Positions 1-11,639 of a stretch of 64,000 nt of DNA are shown here, one piece after another. Positions within the stretch are counted from its first letter, which is position 1. Every line of letters starts with the position of its first letter. Under the pieces are notes generated by a model. The model had not been told where the DNA came from. It did no database searches and was given only the letters and a program-made list of their open reading frames with translations. The position numbers were made by a program, and so were the translations under genes. The stretch lies in the NCBI GenBank assembly GCA_039707465.1, contig CM077648.1, positions 15,765,119 through 15,829,118 on the forward strand, in the 5' to 3' direction. The DNA comes from Rhabdophis nuchalis (lineage: Eukaryota; Chordata; Lepidosauria; Squamata; Natricidae).

Positions 1-550
1 TCATTGTGTACAGCTCTTAAATATAGTCTAATATATACTATATAAACATGACAAAATAAATACTAAATTATGCATCTACCCACATATATTATATGACATT
101 GCCACGATGATAATGTTGCTTTGCCTATACAATGACAGATTCTGTACCAGTGATAAATTCCTTGCATGTCTAAGCACACTTGGCCAAATAAAGTTTTCGA
201 TGGTAAAACACAATAGATACCAGCACCATAATTCCAGTTTATTTCTTTATTTACCCTATTGGCATCTAAAGAAGTCATGCAACCACAACTTTAGTTTAAA
301 CAAAGCATCAATAATTCCAGTAGCTTTAAACTATGGTACAGTTCATGTTTTCATTTTTATTTTTTAATTGGGACATGCCCATATCAGAAATATGTAAGTC
401 AGGTCAAAACTGAGACAACCTCTGAGATGTTTCTGCAACTTCCCAACAATCTCCAAGCAAGTGTTAACCAAATCCAAAGCTGCTTAGCTTCTAAGATGCA
501 GAGGAAGAATGTAAAAGCTGTAAAGAAAGGAATAATGATATTCTAGAGAG
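1..550. other. AT-rich, no gene recognised
   Basis: Short ORFs here have no recognisable similarity. Bases 1-67 resemble, in inverted orientation, 933-1010 (shared TTTATTTTGTCATGTTTATA and GAGAGCTGTA blocks), so both look like tails of the same repeat family. Confidence 0.4.
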
Positions 551-552
551 AA

Positions 553-778
553 TAGGGTAACCCAGTCTGGTGTAGTGTAAGGGTTAAGGCATCACGCTAG
601 AAACCAGGTGAGTCATAGTCCCACCTTAGGAGCAAAGTCAACAGGATGACCGTGGACCAGCCACACCCTCTCAGCCCCAGGAAGGAAGCAATGGCAAACC
701 AGTCTGAAAAATCTTGTCAAGAAAACTGCCAAGTGTAGGCAGTCACCACAAATCAACACTGGCATAAAGGCGCATATA
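553..778 (+). repeat. tRNA-derived SINE
   Basis: Has a degenerate A-box-like region (TGGTGTAGTGTAAGGGTTAA) and the body typical of reptile tRNA SINEs, ending near CAGTCACCACAAATCAACACTGGC. Not a functional tRNA gene. Confidence 0.6.
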
Positions 779-1032
779 CCTAAATATCAGAGTATATCTA
801 ACCACCCACCACAATTACCAAATATAATGCAACTTAACTCTCCAATAACCGTGCAGAACTTTGCCCCTCAATGAATAAAACCAAAACTGTGTCGGTCATA
901 TAATGTTGTCATATATGTGGTATATGCTCAATTTTGTATTTATTTATTTTGTCATGTTTATATTGTGTATATTGGAGGTGGTGACCCTTTGAGAGCTGTA
1001 TGCAAACAAAATTAGTGTACATTTAAAGTGAC

Positions 1033-1260
1033 GCAGGGGTGAAATCCAGCAGGTTCTGACAGGTTCTGGAGAACCAGTATCGGAAATTTTGAGTAGTTCA
1101 GAGAACCAGTAAATGCCACCTCTGGCTGGCCCCAGGGTGGGGTGGGAAAGGAGATTTTGCAGTATCCTTCCCCCAGGATTTTTCAGCATCCTTCTCCTGC
1201 CACACCCACCAAGCCTCACTCACAGAATTGGTAGTAAAAAAAAAATGCATTTCACCACTG
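1033..1260 (-). mobile_element. hAT-like MITE (CAGGGGTGAAATCC family)
   Basis: Ends CAGGGGTGAAATCC and GCATTTCACCACTG are inverted repeats; the interior matches, in reverse, the copy at 57395-57605. No transposase. Confidence 0.65.
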
Positions 1261-1304
1261 CAGTAAAGTTAATTTAAGTCTAAGTGGAATTTCTGGCTTT
1301 CCTA

Positions 1305-1515
1305 ATCTGTAGATTCCAGGCCATGATTGTCCCAAGGGTGCTTTTTCACGAGACAACTGGACTTTTTTTTTCTTTTGAAGATGTTTCGCTTCTCATCCAA
1401 GAAGCTTCTTCAGCTCTTATAGGGAACTAAAGAAGCTTCTTGGATGAGAAGCAAAACGTCTTCAGAAGAAAAAAAAATAAAGTCCAGTTGCCTCTTTAAA
1501 AACCACCTTTGGGAC
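1305..1515. repeat. Foldback repeat (GAAGCTTCTTGGATGAG family)
   Basis: Inverted arms TTCGCTTCTCATCCAAGAAG and CTTCTTGGATGAGAAGC flank a short centre. The same family occurs at 38999-39215, 52470-52615 and 62935-63110. Superfamily not identified. Confidence 0.6.
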
Positions 1516-1749
1516 ACCCTTCCCAATACATTAACTCCTAGGGGACCAATATTACCAGCAGCTGGGCCAAGACCAGATTGCACAGGACGCCCCCAGCAAG
1601 TAATTTAAACAGAGGGCAATTCAAGTTAATTCCGGATGTCACACCATCAAGCGATCCTCGACTGGGTTCACAACATTGGGTTAAAAAAAACACAAAACGA
1701 ACTGGACCTCCGCACGCAGGGTAAAAACAAAAACAAAACTCCGGATCCC

Positions 1750-2290
1750 CACGACCAGAGCCAGGCTCCTCCTCGCGTGTCAAAAGGGAAAGATTAAGCA
1801 CCCAGGCGCGCCTCTGAGAGCGAGCCACGCAACCAGGCATTGGCGCAAGAAGCCCCGAGAGCCCAGCCTTCCCAGCGCCGGACCGGGCACCGCCTTTCCA
1901 GGGTCTGGCGGCAAAGCCTCGATCGCTCGGCCTTCCTCTTCGGGACGAAGCGAGCTGGGCGGCTTCCGCGTTCTCCGACCGCTACTGGCTGAAATAACCG
2001 GAGCTCTTTCTCGCTCTCGCATCCCCGGCGCCTCGCTTGGCAACCGAGACGCGGCACCGTCCTGCTCGCCTTCTCCAGGCTGCTAAGCGGCGCGTTTCCA
2101 CACCTTGGGGGCGGGGGGGGGGGAAATCCACGCAGCGCCCCCGAAAACCAAGAAGGCCTCGCCCGCTCCGAATCCCTGGACTTCAGCCAAGCCACCATCG
2201 CGGGCTTGAAAGCAACAATCGTGAAGAATTGAGGCAGCGTGGACGCCCCAGGGGCAAATCAACACAGTGGCTTAAGTAGAAGGCCAACCC
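1750..2290. promoter_or_regulatory. CpG-rich island 1
   Basis: Dense CpG and high GC in a generally AT-rich setting, with GGCGCGCC, GCCGGACCGGG and CGGCGCGTTT stretches. ORFs on both strands here look like composition artefacts (arginine/proline-rich, no domain). It may be a promoter of a gene outside the window; in mammals PPM1K lies upstream of HERC6 in divergent orientation, but none of its coding sequence is seen. Confidence 0.4.
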
Positions 2291-2639
2291 GCCTTCCATT
2301 GAGGATCTGTCCACTGCAGGAGTCCCAAAGAGGCCCCGTGAAAATATTTACACACCCCTCGCATCCTGCACTTAATTTTTTCCAACTCCTACCCTCAAAA
2401 CGACGCTATAGAGCACTGCATACCAGAACAACTAGACACTAGGGCAGTTCCCTCAACACTGTCAAACCAAGGCTGCGTTACTATTACTATTAGTCTTCTC
2501 ATCGTTCCTATCACCCATCTCCTCCCACCTATGACTGCAGGACTGTAACTTTGTTGCTTGTATCCTTACGATTTATAAGTATATTTATTCTCATTGTACT
2601 TAAATACAACAAAATTGATTATATTGATATTGATAGTTA

Positions 2640-2815
2640 CCTAATTGCTTCTTTGTAGCCTATGGCTATCATTAAGTGTTGTATCTTATGATTCTTGATG
2701 AATGTATTTTTTATGTACACTATAGAGCTTATATGCACCAAAGACAAATTCCTTATGTGTCCAATCATACTTGGCCAATAATTCTATTCTATTCTATTCT
2801 ATTCTATTCTATTCT
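2640..2815 (+). repeat. LINE 3' tail seeding (TTCTA)n
   Basis: Sequence ending CATACTTGGCCAATAATTC runs straight into seven TTCTA units (2779-2814). The same junction is found in reverse at 11483-11630. Matches CR1/L3-type LINE tails of snakes. Confidence 0.6.
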
Positions 2816-2965
2816 GATTGATCGCAATTCTATAGCCACCCAACTCGCACCCTGCGACTCCGAGCAGTCGAATAAAAACAGGGAACAAAGCATCGATTAT
2901 CTTACAGCTGAAATGCAGCGCCACGTACAATTTTGCACTCGCAAGATGTCTTGAGATTGCAACTT

Positions 2966-2990
2966 ACACACACACACACACACACACAAA
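2966..2990. repeat. (CA)n microsatellite
   Basis: About twelve CA units. Confidence 0.8.
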
Positions 2991-2999
2991 CGCACAGGC

Positions 3000-4570
3000 G
3001 TCCAAACTGGGAATTGTGGGAAATGACGTTTCCCTCCGGAGGGCACCAGGTTGCAAAAGGCCGCTTAAAGCAGCGGGAAGGAAGTCCCGTTGAACTTCAC
3101 GGGGGCGGCTGAAGGAGCCGTGCGAAGAGGGCGCGCGGTCAAAGGCAGCGGGGGGGGGGGGGGGAGGGGGGGGAGAGAGAGAGGCAATTTTGCAAGGCGT
3201 TTACAAAGGATCTTTTATCCCCGTTGACAGTTCCGGGATAACGCAGTCAAATTGCTTCCCCGGGAGGAAAAACGGAACCCTCCACAACGTTTCTGAAGCA
3301 GCGCCTCTTTTGCAAGACCGGAGGCGAGGCGCTTCGATTCATTTCAATGCATTCGTTTCCGATCCTCTTCTGTCGCCCATTGGGAGTCGCGAATCAGTAT
3401 GGCATTGCATTGAATGTTTAAACATACAGTACTCCGAACTGCTAGAAAATCCAATCAACACTCACGACTCATTTAACAGGAAAAGTCACCCGCGTGCTTC
3501 TTGGCAGTTTCTCGACACCCACCCACCCCTCCACTGCAAGGCTCCGATGAGAGGTGCGTGTGTGCCCCCTCGGATCTGCCCACCCCACACCCCGAAAATT
3601 GTCGCGGGGATACGTCGTTGGGTAAGCAGGAGCATTCTGAAACGGAGAGGGAAAAACCTTCCACGCATTCCCCACCACCTATGCAGCAATTAAGGCCAAT
3701 TAAGGCGGCGGCGTTCTGATGCAATTGAAGGCAACTCGGCGTATCCGCGTAGTAACCACGAGGCGGCACAGAGCAGGAGGCAAAGCTACTTTTTAGAAAG
3801 ATCGGGGTTGGGAGGGAGGGGGGGGGGGACACCAGCGAGCTACGGTTCTCCCCCGCCCAGAGCACCTTAGGACCGATCGGCTTGGGAACCCCCGCCCCTC
3901 AATTACTCCGAAACACGCTACTACCCGCCTCCCACCAACACCGAGCGAGCAGGAGACTCGCGGCCTCGCCCGGGATGAATGGAAAGCGCGCAGTTTCTAC
4001 AGTACCTGGCTGGCACTAAGCGCCACTCTGGGGAGCGGTGCGTTATTACGCGTCCCGGCGCTGCCTCTCCGGTTGGGACCCTTTTTTTCCCCTCCCTCAG
4101 CGGAGCGACGGTAGGACTGAAGTCCCCGGCAAATCTTCCAGCTCTTTCCTCGGCCGGCGAAAGGCGCAGCTCTTCAGCCCTGTAAGGAGAGCTTGGCGGC
4201 CCGCCTCCTTTCACTTGCCGGGCCCAATGGCGTCGGCCTCTCCGAACGAGCCTCTTCCCTTCCCTCTGACAGCCGCGCGGTGGGAGGGCTGCGCAAGCGA
4301 CTGATGCAAGGGCGGCGGTTCGGCCTCCGGGAGAGGCGCCTCCCGACCCCACCCTCGGCCGGGGCCAATGGCAGCCGCGCGGGGGACTCGTGGCGTTGGG
4401 CGGTTGTGGTGTCCCTCTCCTGCCTCTTTCTCTGAGGCCGTCTCCGGGCCTCCTTCTCTGGGCGTTGAGGAGGCGCGTTAAGGTCGTGCTTTGGAAAATG
4501 GGGTTGGAAGAGAGCAGGGCGGGCCTGCAAAGAGGCGCATCTGCCTGGTGGTTTTTTGGCTTTAGAAAGG
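3000..4570. promoter_or_regulatory. CpG-rich island 2 with CCAAT boxes and CRE-like site
   Basis: CpG-rich region holding a CRE half-site (TGACGT, 3024-3029) next to GGGAATTGTGGG (3010-3021, resembling a ZNF143-type site), two GGCCCAATGG/GGGCCAATGG NF-Y sites (4224-4228 and 4365-4369) and GC-rich tracts. No supportable ORF. Candidate bidirectional promoter or non-coding first exon of a neighbouring gene. Confidence 0.45.
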
Positions 4571-4595
4571 AAGCCACCTGTTCTCCGAAACACGC

Positions 4596-4610
4596 CAAAA
4601 AAAATAATAA

Positions 4611-4685
<75 letters not shown>

Positions 4686-4697
4686 TAATAAAATAAC
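4596..4697. repeat. (ATA)n microsatellite
   Basis: About 100 bases of near-perfect trinucleotide repeat. It produces artefactual poly-Ile and poly-Tyr reading frames. Confidence 0.95.
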
Positions 4698-4738
4698 CCG
4701 TGGAAAGTACTGAGAAAAATGAGAATTCTAGAATACAG

Positions 4739-5562
4739 GAGTTAGTCCTCGACTTATGACCGCAATTGAAGCCAAAATTTCCGTTGTTAAGGGAAACGAT
4801 TAACAGATTAACAGAATTGGAAGGTGTCTTGGAGGTCATCTAGTCCTACCCCAACCCAACAGGTGGCAATCCAGTCTCTTGAAAGCTTCCAGGCAGTGGG
4901 ACACAGCAATGGTCATAAATATGAAACGATGGTCAAACGTCTGAATTTTGATCACAAGATCCTGAGGATTTAGTACTTTATTGTCATTGTATGTATATAC
5001 ACAGTTTTACACATACAACGAAATTCACATAACACCCAGAGACCAGGCCCAACACATATAACAATCCTCAAACACCCCCCCACCCACCAAAAAAATCCCT
5101 GCCCCTTAACCACCCAAACATCCACACAACAGACCAAGTAGTGCTATCCAATAGCTCACTATTGGTGACCCTTTAGTTCAGTGGTAGTCAACCTGGTCCC
5201 TACCGCCCACTAGTGGGCGTTCCAGCTTTCATGGTGGGAGGTGGGGATTTTGTCCGATACTAAAGCACTTTTTAAAAAAAAATATTAATTGACCTTCCTA
5301 CTTTATGTCACCATTACTGTGGAACCGGTAGGTGGTTAAATTTTTTTACTACTAACAGATACTAAAGTGGGCAGTAGGTATAAAAAGGTTGACTACCCCT
5401 GCTTTAATTCATTGTTGAGTGCAATTCTAGCTGTGGGATAAAAGCTATTCAAAAGATGTGTGGTGCATAGATTCTGCATAGGTAACTGAAAATAGTCACA
5501 TTTTCAGAGCTGGTAACTTTTAACAGTCACTAAACAAACTGTTGTAAATCGAGGACTACCTG
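4739..5562. mobile_element. Tigger/pogo-like MITE with nested insertions
   Basis: Left end GTTAGTCCTCGACTTATGACC and right end ATCGAGGACTACCTG followed by TA are the termini of a TA-flanked family seen many times here. Inside are a CR1 3' tail on the minus strand (about 4812-4912), a LINE 3' end with TTTATTGTCATTGTATG (about 4975-5100, minus) and the hAT element 5179-5401. Confidence 0.55.
5179..5401 (+). mobile_element. hAT MITE (CAGTGGTAGTCAACC family)
   Basis: Inverted ends CAGTGGTAGTCAACCT and AGGTTGACTACCCCTG with 8-bp flanks CTTTAGTT/CTTTAATT (one mismatch). Confidence 0.75.
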
Positions 5563-5569
5563 TAATGTC

Positions 5570-6150
5570 ATTGGCATGAGAAACCTAAATACACAATCAG
5601 GAAACCATGGTACGGATAGAACATGGTGAAATAAACTGGCTCCAGGTTGATTAAGGCCACATCATATGTCCAGCATTCTTACTTTAAAAAAATGCATTTG
5701 GAGCCTGCAGTTGGCCTGCGGATCTGATTAATGTGTTCATTTTGTTCTTTTAAAATACATTGACCTTTCTTGCAATAAAATTAATACGTTTTCAACAAAG
5801 TGGTAACTTATTGCTTCATACATTGTGGGCTTCATAACTGAATCATGTCTATATAAAGAAGGGACTGCAACTAAAACTTGCCTAATTCTGACAAGTTGAA
5901 TAATGTGAGGAATCCCAACGGATGTTTATAAATGAAATGAGGCATCATTATTTCAGCTTCACTTCCTGCTTCACTTCCTATTACTGAAAGGCACTGTTCT
6001 AGGAACACATTTGTTCCTAAAGAGAATCAAAATCGATTCTGCCTCTTGTAGATTGGTAAAGGTAAAGAATCAGAAGAGATGCAAAAGAGGGGATGTTTAC
6101 TTGGTTTTTCTGGAAGCTTCCAGGGAAGTTGACCCTGATTCTTCAGCAAA
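5570..6150. other. No recognised feature
   Basis: AT-rich sequence without ORF support or a repeat family that I can name. Confidence 0.4.
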
Positions 6151-6157
6151 ATTACCC

Positions 6158-6556
6158 TGTTTCCCCCAAAATAAGGCCTCCCTGGATAATAAACCCAATT
6201 GATCTGCCTGGATAATAAGCTTTGGGAGGCTTGCAAAGTGCTCCTGCGGCTTGGGAGGGCAAAAATGAGCACACACACCCCAGCCCCCAGGAGCACTCTA
6301 AAAGCCTCCTAAAGGCTATGCATGCCCTTTTTTTGGCAAAAAACCCCGGGCTTGTTTCTCCCCACAGCCCCCATCCCAGCCCCCAGGAGCACCGTATAGG
6401 CCTCTCAAACTCTCTGCATGCCACATTTTTCACAAAAAATGAGGCATGCAGAAGGTTTGGAGGGTCTGCAGAGTGAACAAACTTTTTTTTAATTTACTTC
6501 TTCAAAATTTTGGTGCATCTTATACTCCGGGGCGTCTTATACTCCGAAAAATATGG
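6158..6556. mobile_element. DNA-transposon-like repeat (CCTGTTTCCCCCAAAATAAGG)
   Basis: Begins CCCTGTTTCCCCCAAAATAA and ends CTTATACTCCGAAAAATATGG. A related TACCGTGTTTCCCCGAAAAT element is at 49111-49365 and a fragment at 38100-38175. Family uncertain. Confidence 0.5.
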
Positions 6557-6754
6557 CGACTTCTTTTTTATAGTATACTGAATGCTTTTTTCTTAGTCTA
6601 ATATACAAAGCTGAATTGATTTTGCTCTCTTTCAAACACAGCCCTAGTGTGTTCATCCAAAAATAAGGCCCGAAGGTTGAGTGTAGAGCTTTTCTCCATT
6701 TATATGAAACAGCCACAGAAACAGTTCCAAACTCATACATACAATGTCCTAAGG

Positions 6755-6980
6755 CGGTGGTAGTCAACCTTTTTATACCTACCGCCCACTTTTGTATCTC
6801 TGTTAGTAGTAAAATTTTCTCACCCCCCACCGGTTCCACAGTAATGGTGATTTATAAAGTAGGGAAGTCAATTAAATTAAAAAAAGGAAAGTGCTTCAGT
6901 ATCGGACAAAACCCCTACTGCCTACCGTGAAAGCTGGAACGCCAACTAGTGGGCGGTAGGGACCAGGTTGACTACCACTG
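6755..6980 (-). mobile_element. hAT MITE, perfect 8-bp TSD
   Basis: Same family as 5179-5401. Flanked by TCCTAAGG on both sides (6747-6754 and 6981-6988). Confidence 0.85.
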
Positions 6981-7084
6981 TCCTAAGGTATTGAGGAAAA
7001 TCAGATTTATTTAGTACAATACAGGTGGCCATTAAAATAAGGTCGGAGCGAATTTCTTACAGTTTTAAGTCACTTTTTTTCAAG

Positions 7085-7615
7085 ATAGTTGTTTATTTTA
7101 TTTTTTTAAATCACATTTATATCCCGCCCTTCTCCACAAAGGACCCAGGGCGGCGCACAGGAATTTAAAAACATACAAAACAATACAATAAATACAGAAT
7201 TTAAAAATATATTAAATTAAATTATAATCCTATGCTAAAATCAAATTAAAATCCCCAATTTAAAACTATCTAAATAGTCTCGACGGGAGGGTTAGGCTAG
7301 GCCGGCTTGCTGAAAAAGATGTGTCTTTAGACACTGGCGGAAGAGGCGGAGGTCCGTGATGGTACGCAATTCAGGGGGTAGGTCGTTCCAAAGGGCAGGG
7401 CCCGCCACAGAGAAGGGTCTTCCCCTGGGTGTCGCCAGACGGCATTGCCCGGCTGACGGCACCCTGAGAAGGCCAACTCTGTGGGAGCGGATCGGCCGAA
7501 GGGATGTATGGGGCAGGAGGCGGTCTCGCATATAACTAGGCCCCGAGCCATGGAGCGCTTTAAAGACGGTCGTCAAAACCTTGAAGCGCACCCGAAAGAC
7601 CACAGTTGTAATTTT
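7085..7615 (-). mobile_element. L2/CR1-type LINE 3' fragment
   Basis: The minus strand encodes [20 protein letters not shown] and ATPRGRPFSVAGPALWNDLP, the C-terminus of a non-LTR reverse transcriptase; the 3' UTR has the CCGCCC..GGGCGG motif seen in other copies. 5' truncated. Confidence 0.8.
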
Positions 7616-8194
7616 GAATATAGTAAAAAAAAAAACCTTCCCTATTAGCACTGATGATGTTATCTAGTTTGGTAATGAAATGGCTGCAAAAGAACAACTA
7701 AGTTCAGAGAACACCAAGGATCCCTCATTTCAACCCTGAGCTATAAATATAGACACAGAAACTAATTTTACTAACAGGAGATCAGGTAGGAGAGAGGCAG
7801 GGGATCCTGTAAAGATACTTCTGTTCTTCTGCCTTTCACTATTTGCCCCGAGAGACAAAAAACTCAGAGGTGAAAAGGGATGAGGTCACATTCAACAATT
7901 CCCACTGGCACAAGTCCTTTGTTTGGCAGCTGCCAGCTGTTCATTTGGAGAGCAGCCTCCTTGGGACCTGAAAAGCATAATTGGCTTCAAGCCTCAAAAC
8001 ACACACAGTCAACCTCAGAAATCAGCTACTGGGCTTACATCAGCTTGTGTTCTTGAAGCCAGAAGTTTAAAGGTTCAGGATTGCACGTGCTGATGAAAAC
8101 AAATCCAGGCAACGTGGATTTTAAAGTGACCACCTTGATCCAGGAAAGAGATCTTCTTAATTTTGGACAGAGGACCTTACTCCTGCGTAAGAAT

Positions 8195-8500
8195 CAGTGG
8201 CGGGTTCTGGATCCTGTTGCAACTGGTACGGTGCAACGGGGCCGGGTGCCCACCATGTGCATGCGTGCAGCGTGCGCATTGCGTACCCACCGCCCGCGAT
8301 GCTCCAGCTGCTCGGTGGAGCGTCGCGCAGGCACCATACGCTCCGTGCGCATGCGCAAATGCTCTGATTGGCTCAAATAGCGGTAAGGAGAGCGGGCAGG
8401 CGGGTGGACCCTCCGGAGCACTGTACCAGAATGGTACCTGGTGCTCCCAGCAGGCACCGGTACACCCATACTGGGGCGTATCGGTCATATCCCACCACTG
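8195..8500. mobile_element. hAT-like MITE, perfect 8-bp TSD
   Basis: Ends CAGTGGCGGGTTCTGG and CATATCCCACCACTG; GTAAGAAT at both 8187-8194 and 8501-8508. Confidence 0.8.
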
Positions 8501-8766
8501 GTAAGAATGCTTTGAACTGAGATAGAATTGCACAGGAAATAAATTCCTTGTGAAATCCTGCACACAGAAATTAGAAGCAAAACTTACTCAGTAGAATGTA
8601 TTTGTGTGTAAAGGAGTGAGATTGCATGCTAAAGAAATATGCAAATGCACATCTGTGTGCCAAAACTGATCTGTTGCTTTCTTTCAACATCTGCCAGGAC
8701 TGGGTAAATATACACTTTTGCAATTGTAGGTACACCGTATATTACTGGACTAGTATCAACGAAGTA

Positions 8767-9327
8767 CAGGTAGTCCTCAACGTACGACCACAATTGAGTC
8801 CAACATTTCTGTTGCTAAGCAAGACACTAGTTAGGTGAGGTTTGCCCCATTTTACGGCCTTTCTTGCCACCGTTGTTAAGTGAATCACTACAGTTTATTT
8901 ATTTAATTAATTAATTAATTAATATACCGCCCTTCTCCCTCTCGGGACTCAGGTCAGTGAACAGCCACAGTAAAAACAGAAAATACAAAAGTTAAAATAA
9001 CATATTAATATATATTAAATACTTTGGCCCATAATTTAAAACCCAATACTAAAACCCATTAAAACATCAGTTGGTAACCCGGTTTTTAAGTGAATCGGGC
9101 TTCCCCATTGACTTTGCTTGTCGGAAGGTCGCAAAAGGTGATCACATGACCCTGGGGCACTGCAACTGTCATAAATGCGAATTAGTTGCCAAGCACCTGA
9201 ATTTTGATCATGTGACCATGGGGATGCTGCAATGGTCCTAAAGGGGAAAAACAGTCATAAATATTTTTTTCAGTGCTGTTGTAACTTTGAATGGTCATTA
9301 AGCTAACTGCTGTAAGTCAAGGACTAC
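8767..9327. mobile_element. Tigger-like MITE interrupted by LINE tail
   Basis: Starts after TA with CAGGTAGTCCTCAACGTACG and ends near GTCAAGGACTAC. The insert at about 8897-9085 resembles the 3' UTR of the L2/CR1-type LINE on the minus strand. Confidence 0.65.
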
Positions 9328-9351
9328 ACAAGGTGTAACGAGACCGTGGGT

Positions 9352-9527
9352 CAGTGGTTGGTTTCAATTTTTTTAGAACCTACTCTCTAGGTGTGGTCTA
9401 TTTTGTGGGTGTGGCTTGACAGTCATGTGACAGGGTGGGAGTGGCCACCTTTTAAAATGTGGTGAAACTCATTTAACAACGCTCTTGCTTAGCAACCAAA
9501 ATTTTGGACTCAATTGTGATGATAAAT

Positions 9528-9580
<53 letters not shown>

Positions 9581-9755
9581 TTTTCTTTCCTTCCTTTCTT
9601 TCTTCCTTTCCTTTCCTTTCCTTCCCGTTGGGTCACTGGTAGCGGCGGGCCAGATTTACTTCCAGGTACACCAGTGGAACCCCCTCTCACCGGTTCTCTA
9701 AATTTCACCAACCGGTTCTCGCAAGTAGGTGCGAGCCTGCAGAAACCCACCACTG
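9352..9755. mobile_element. hAT-like MITE with (TTTC)n
   Basis: Ends CAGTGGTTGGTTTC and GAAACCCACCACTG; flanks CCGTGGGT/CTGTGGGT. Contains a TTTC/TTCC microsatellite at about 9527-9625. Same end family as the larger element at 15387-16904. Confidence 0.7.
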
Positions 9756-9794
9756 CTGTGGGTGGAAAAAAAGTTGAGAAACATTGGAACAGAC

Positions 9795-10205
9795 CAGTGA
9801 CGGCTAACCTTTTTCTCCTCACGTGCCGAAGGCGCTCACACGCACCCTTGCAAAAGTGCATGTGTGCGTGCCCACACCCATAATGCAATGTGTGCATAGC
9901 ATCTCCTGCGCACCCCCGTTCACCTGTGCATAGTGTGTGCGACACCACCACCCCACACCCCATTTTGGGCCTAGCAGGCCTCCCTGAAGCCTCCTGGGAC
10001 CAAAAACAGGGTACGGGGGGGTGCCACACCTCCCCCCAATCTGCCCTGCCGCCAATGCATTCACGCACGTCTGCCGCATGCGCAGGAGCGGCCCAAAAAT
10101 CAGCTGGTCGGTGGGAGGCTTGTGCCCTTGCCAGTGGCGCTGAGCTGGGCGACAGCTCACATGCCCGCAGAGAAGGCTCCGCGTGCCACAGGTTCACCAT
10201 CACGG
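9795..10205 (+). mobile_element. hAT MITE (CAGTGATGGCGAACC family)
   Basis: Starts CAGTGACGGCTAACC, ends GGTTCACCATCACGG; flanks GAACAGAC/GAATAGAC. Related copies at 32513-33050, 37368-37886, 53005-53552 and 56843-57192. Confidence 0.7.
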
Positions 10206-10209
10206 GAAT

Positions 10210-10700
10210 AGACCATCTGGCCCAAAACGTTTGAAAATCTTCATCTGAATTTTGCCATGGAAAACACCGGAGGAAAACCATAGACCGGGAGTCACAGATA
10301 CACCTAAGAATTAATTTGTGTATAATAAATCCTGACCTGTATTTTCATGAAGGCGCTTTCCACAACCACTAACCTCACCACAAACCCTCAGAGGTATTTT
10401 TATACTTCCCATTTATGTCTTCTTTATTATCTTTGCAAGGTCCAGTTCTCCCCAGGGGTAGAAGACACTCCTTCCACACTCCTTCCACTTGTACCAATGA
10501 GAGAACACCAAGATTGCCCTCCCTCCTCACCATTACTTGTGTGTGGTGGAGGATGTTTCTTTTGTGTGTGTGTGTGCTGCATCCTTCCTATAGCCACGGT
10601 GTTTACCTTTAGGGGGGAGGGGAGGAAGGTCAGTCTGAGAGATTGCTGCGAATCTCATCTGCTTATTTTAAAAAGCGTAATGAAATGGAAGATAAGGCGC
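10210..10700. other. No recognised feature
   Basis: Ordinary sequence with a short (TG)n; no supportable coding region. Confidence 0.35.
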
Positions 10701-10703
10701 CAC

Positions 10704-11116
10704 CGTGTCGTGATGGCGAACCTATGGCATGCATGGGATTGGTGACACGCAGAGCCCTCTCTGCGGACATGCGAGCCGTTGCCCAGCTCAGCTCCACCGT
10801 GCATGGATGCATGCCTCCTGATTTTGATTTTCAGGTCCCTGCCGCGAATGTGGGAGATGTGGGGGGGGGGGGTTGCATGTGCATACACAGGGGTCACGCC
10901 AGTGGTGGGTTGCAGGAGTTCACCCTAGTACAGGCATACTGGTGGATGACAGGAGCACCGGTATGCCCGTACCGGTTCTGGTACAGTTTGGCTCGGTTTG
11001 GGCGGCACAGGCCCCGTGGGTTGGGCCTTTGATATTTCCAGGCCGGCCCCACCGGCTGGATTTAAGCACCCTGCGTGCCAGATCCGGCCCACGGGCCTTG
11101 AGTTTTGACACCCCTG
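10704..11116. mobile_element. Mosaic of three hAT MITE fragments
   Basis: GTGATGGCGAACCTATGGCA (10711 on), CAGTGGTGGGTTGCAGGAG (about 10902) and a terminus GGCCTTGAGTTTTGACACCC (about 11095) belong to three families and abut each other. Confidence 0.5.
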
Positions 11117-11142
11117 GACTAAAGCAGCTTTCTCTAATCCAG

Positions 11143-11276
11143 GGTTTCTCCACCGCCACAACTTTTAAGATCTCAGGAGTTCAACTCCCAGAATTCCCAG
11201 CCAGCAATGCTTGCTGGGGAATTCTGGGAGTTGAAGTCCATGCATCTTAAATTGCCAAGATTGAGAAATATTGATT
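11143..11276. mobile_element. Palindromic MITE (ACTTCAACTCCCAGAATTCC family)
   Basis: Inverted arms GTTCAACTCCCAGAATTCCC and GGGGAATTCTGGGAGTTGAA around a short centre. Confidence 0.7.
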
Positions 11277-11482
11277 TAAACTAAAGGGACTTTCTCTAAC
11301 CGGTGTCCTTCAGCAATGTTAACTTGCTTTCATAACGATTCCCACCTTTAGCCAACATGGAAGGAAGGAGAAGGCTAAGCTACTGATTTTAAGGTTAGGA
11401 GGATGCCAAGGCATCATAATCTCCTGGAAAGGAAGACATATGGACAGGTTTCCAGGAATAGAAATAGAAACACAAACAAGAG

Positions 11483-11630
11483 TAAAGTAGAGTAGAGTAG
11501 AGTAGAGTAGAGTAGAGTAGAGTAGAGTAGAGTAGAGTAGAATTCTTCATTGGCCAAGTGTGACTGGACACACAAGGAATTTGTCTCTTATATCACATGG
11601 AAATAAATTGCACATTGTGGCTGCAAGAAA
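11483..11630 (-). repeat. LINE 3' tail with (AGAGT)n
   Basis: Tandem AGAGT/TAGAG units (11483-11541) followed by CTTCATTGGCCAAGTGTGAC, the reverse of the 2.7 kb junction. Confidence 0.65.
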
Positions 11631-11639
11631 TCAGTTAAA

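Noticed and set aside
3921..4598. 225-codon minus-strand ORF in the CpG island
   Set aside because: Composition-driven, overlaps NF-Y sites and several open frames, no recognisable domain.
4174..4839. ORF with a long poly-Tyr (and poly-Ile on the other strand)
   Set aside because: Produced by the (ATA)n microsatellite.
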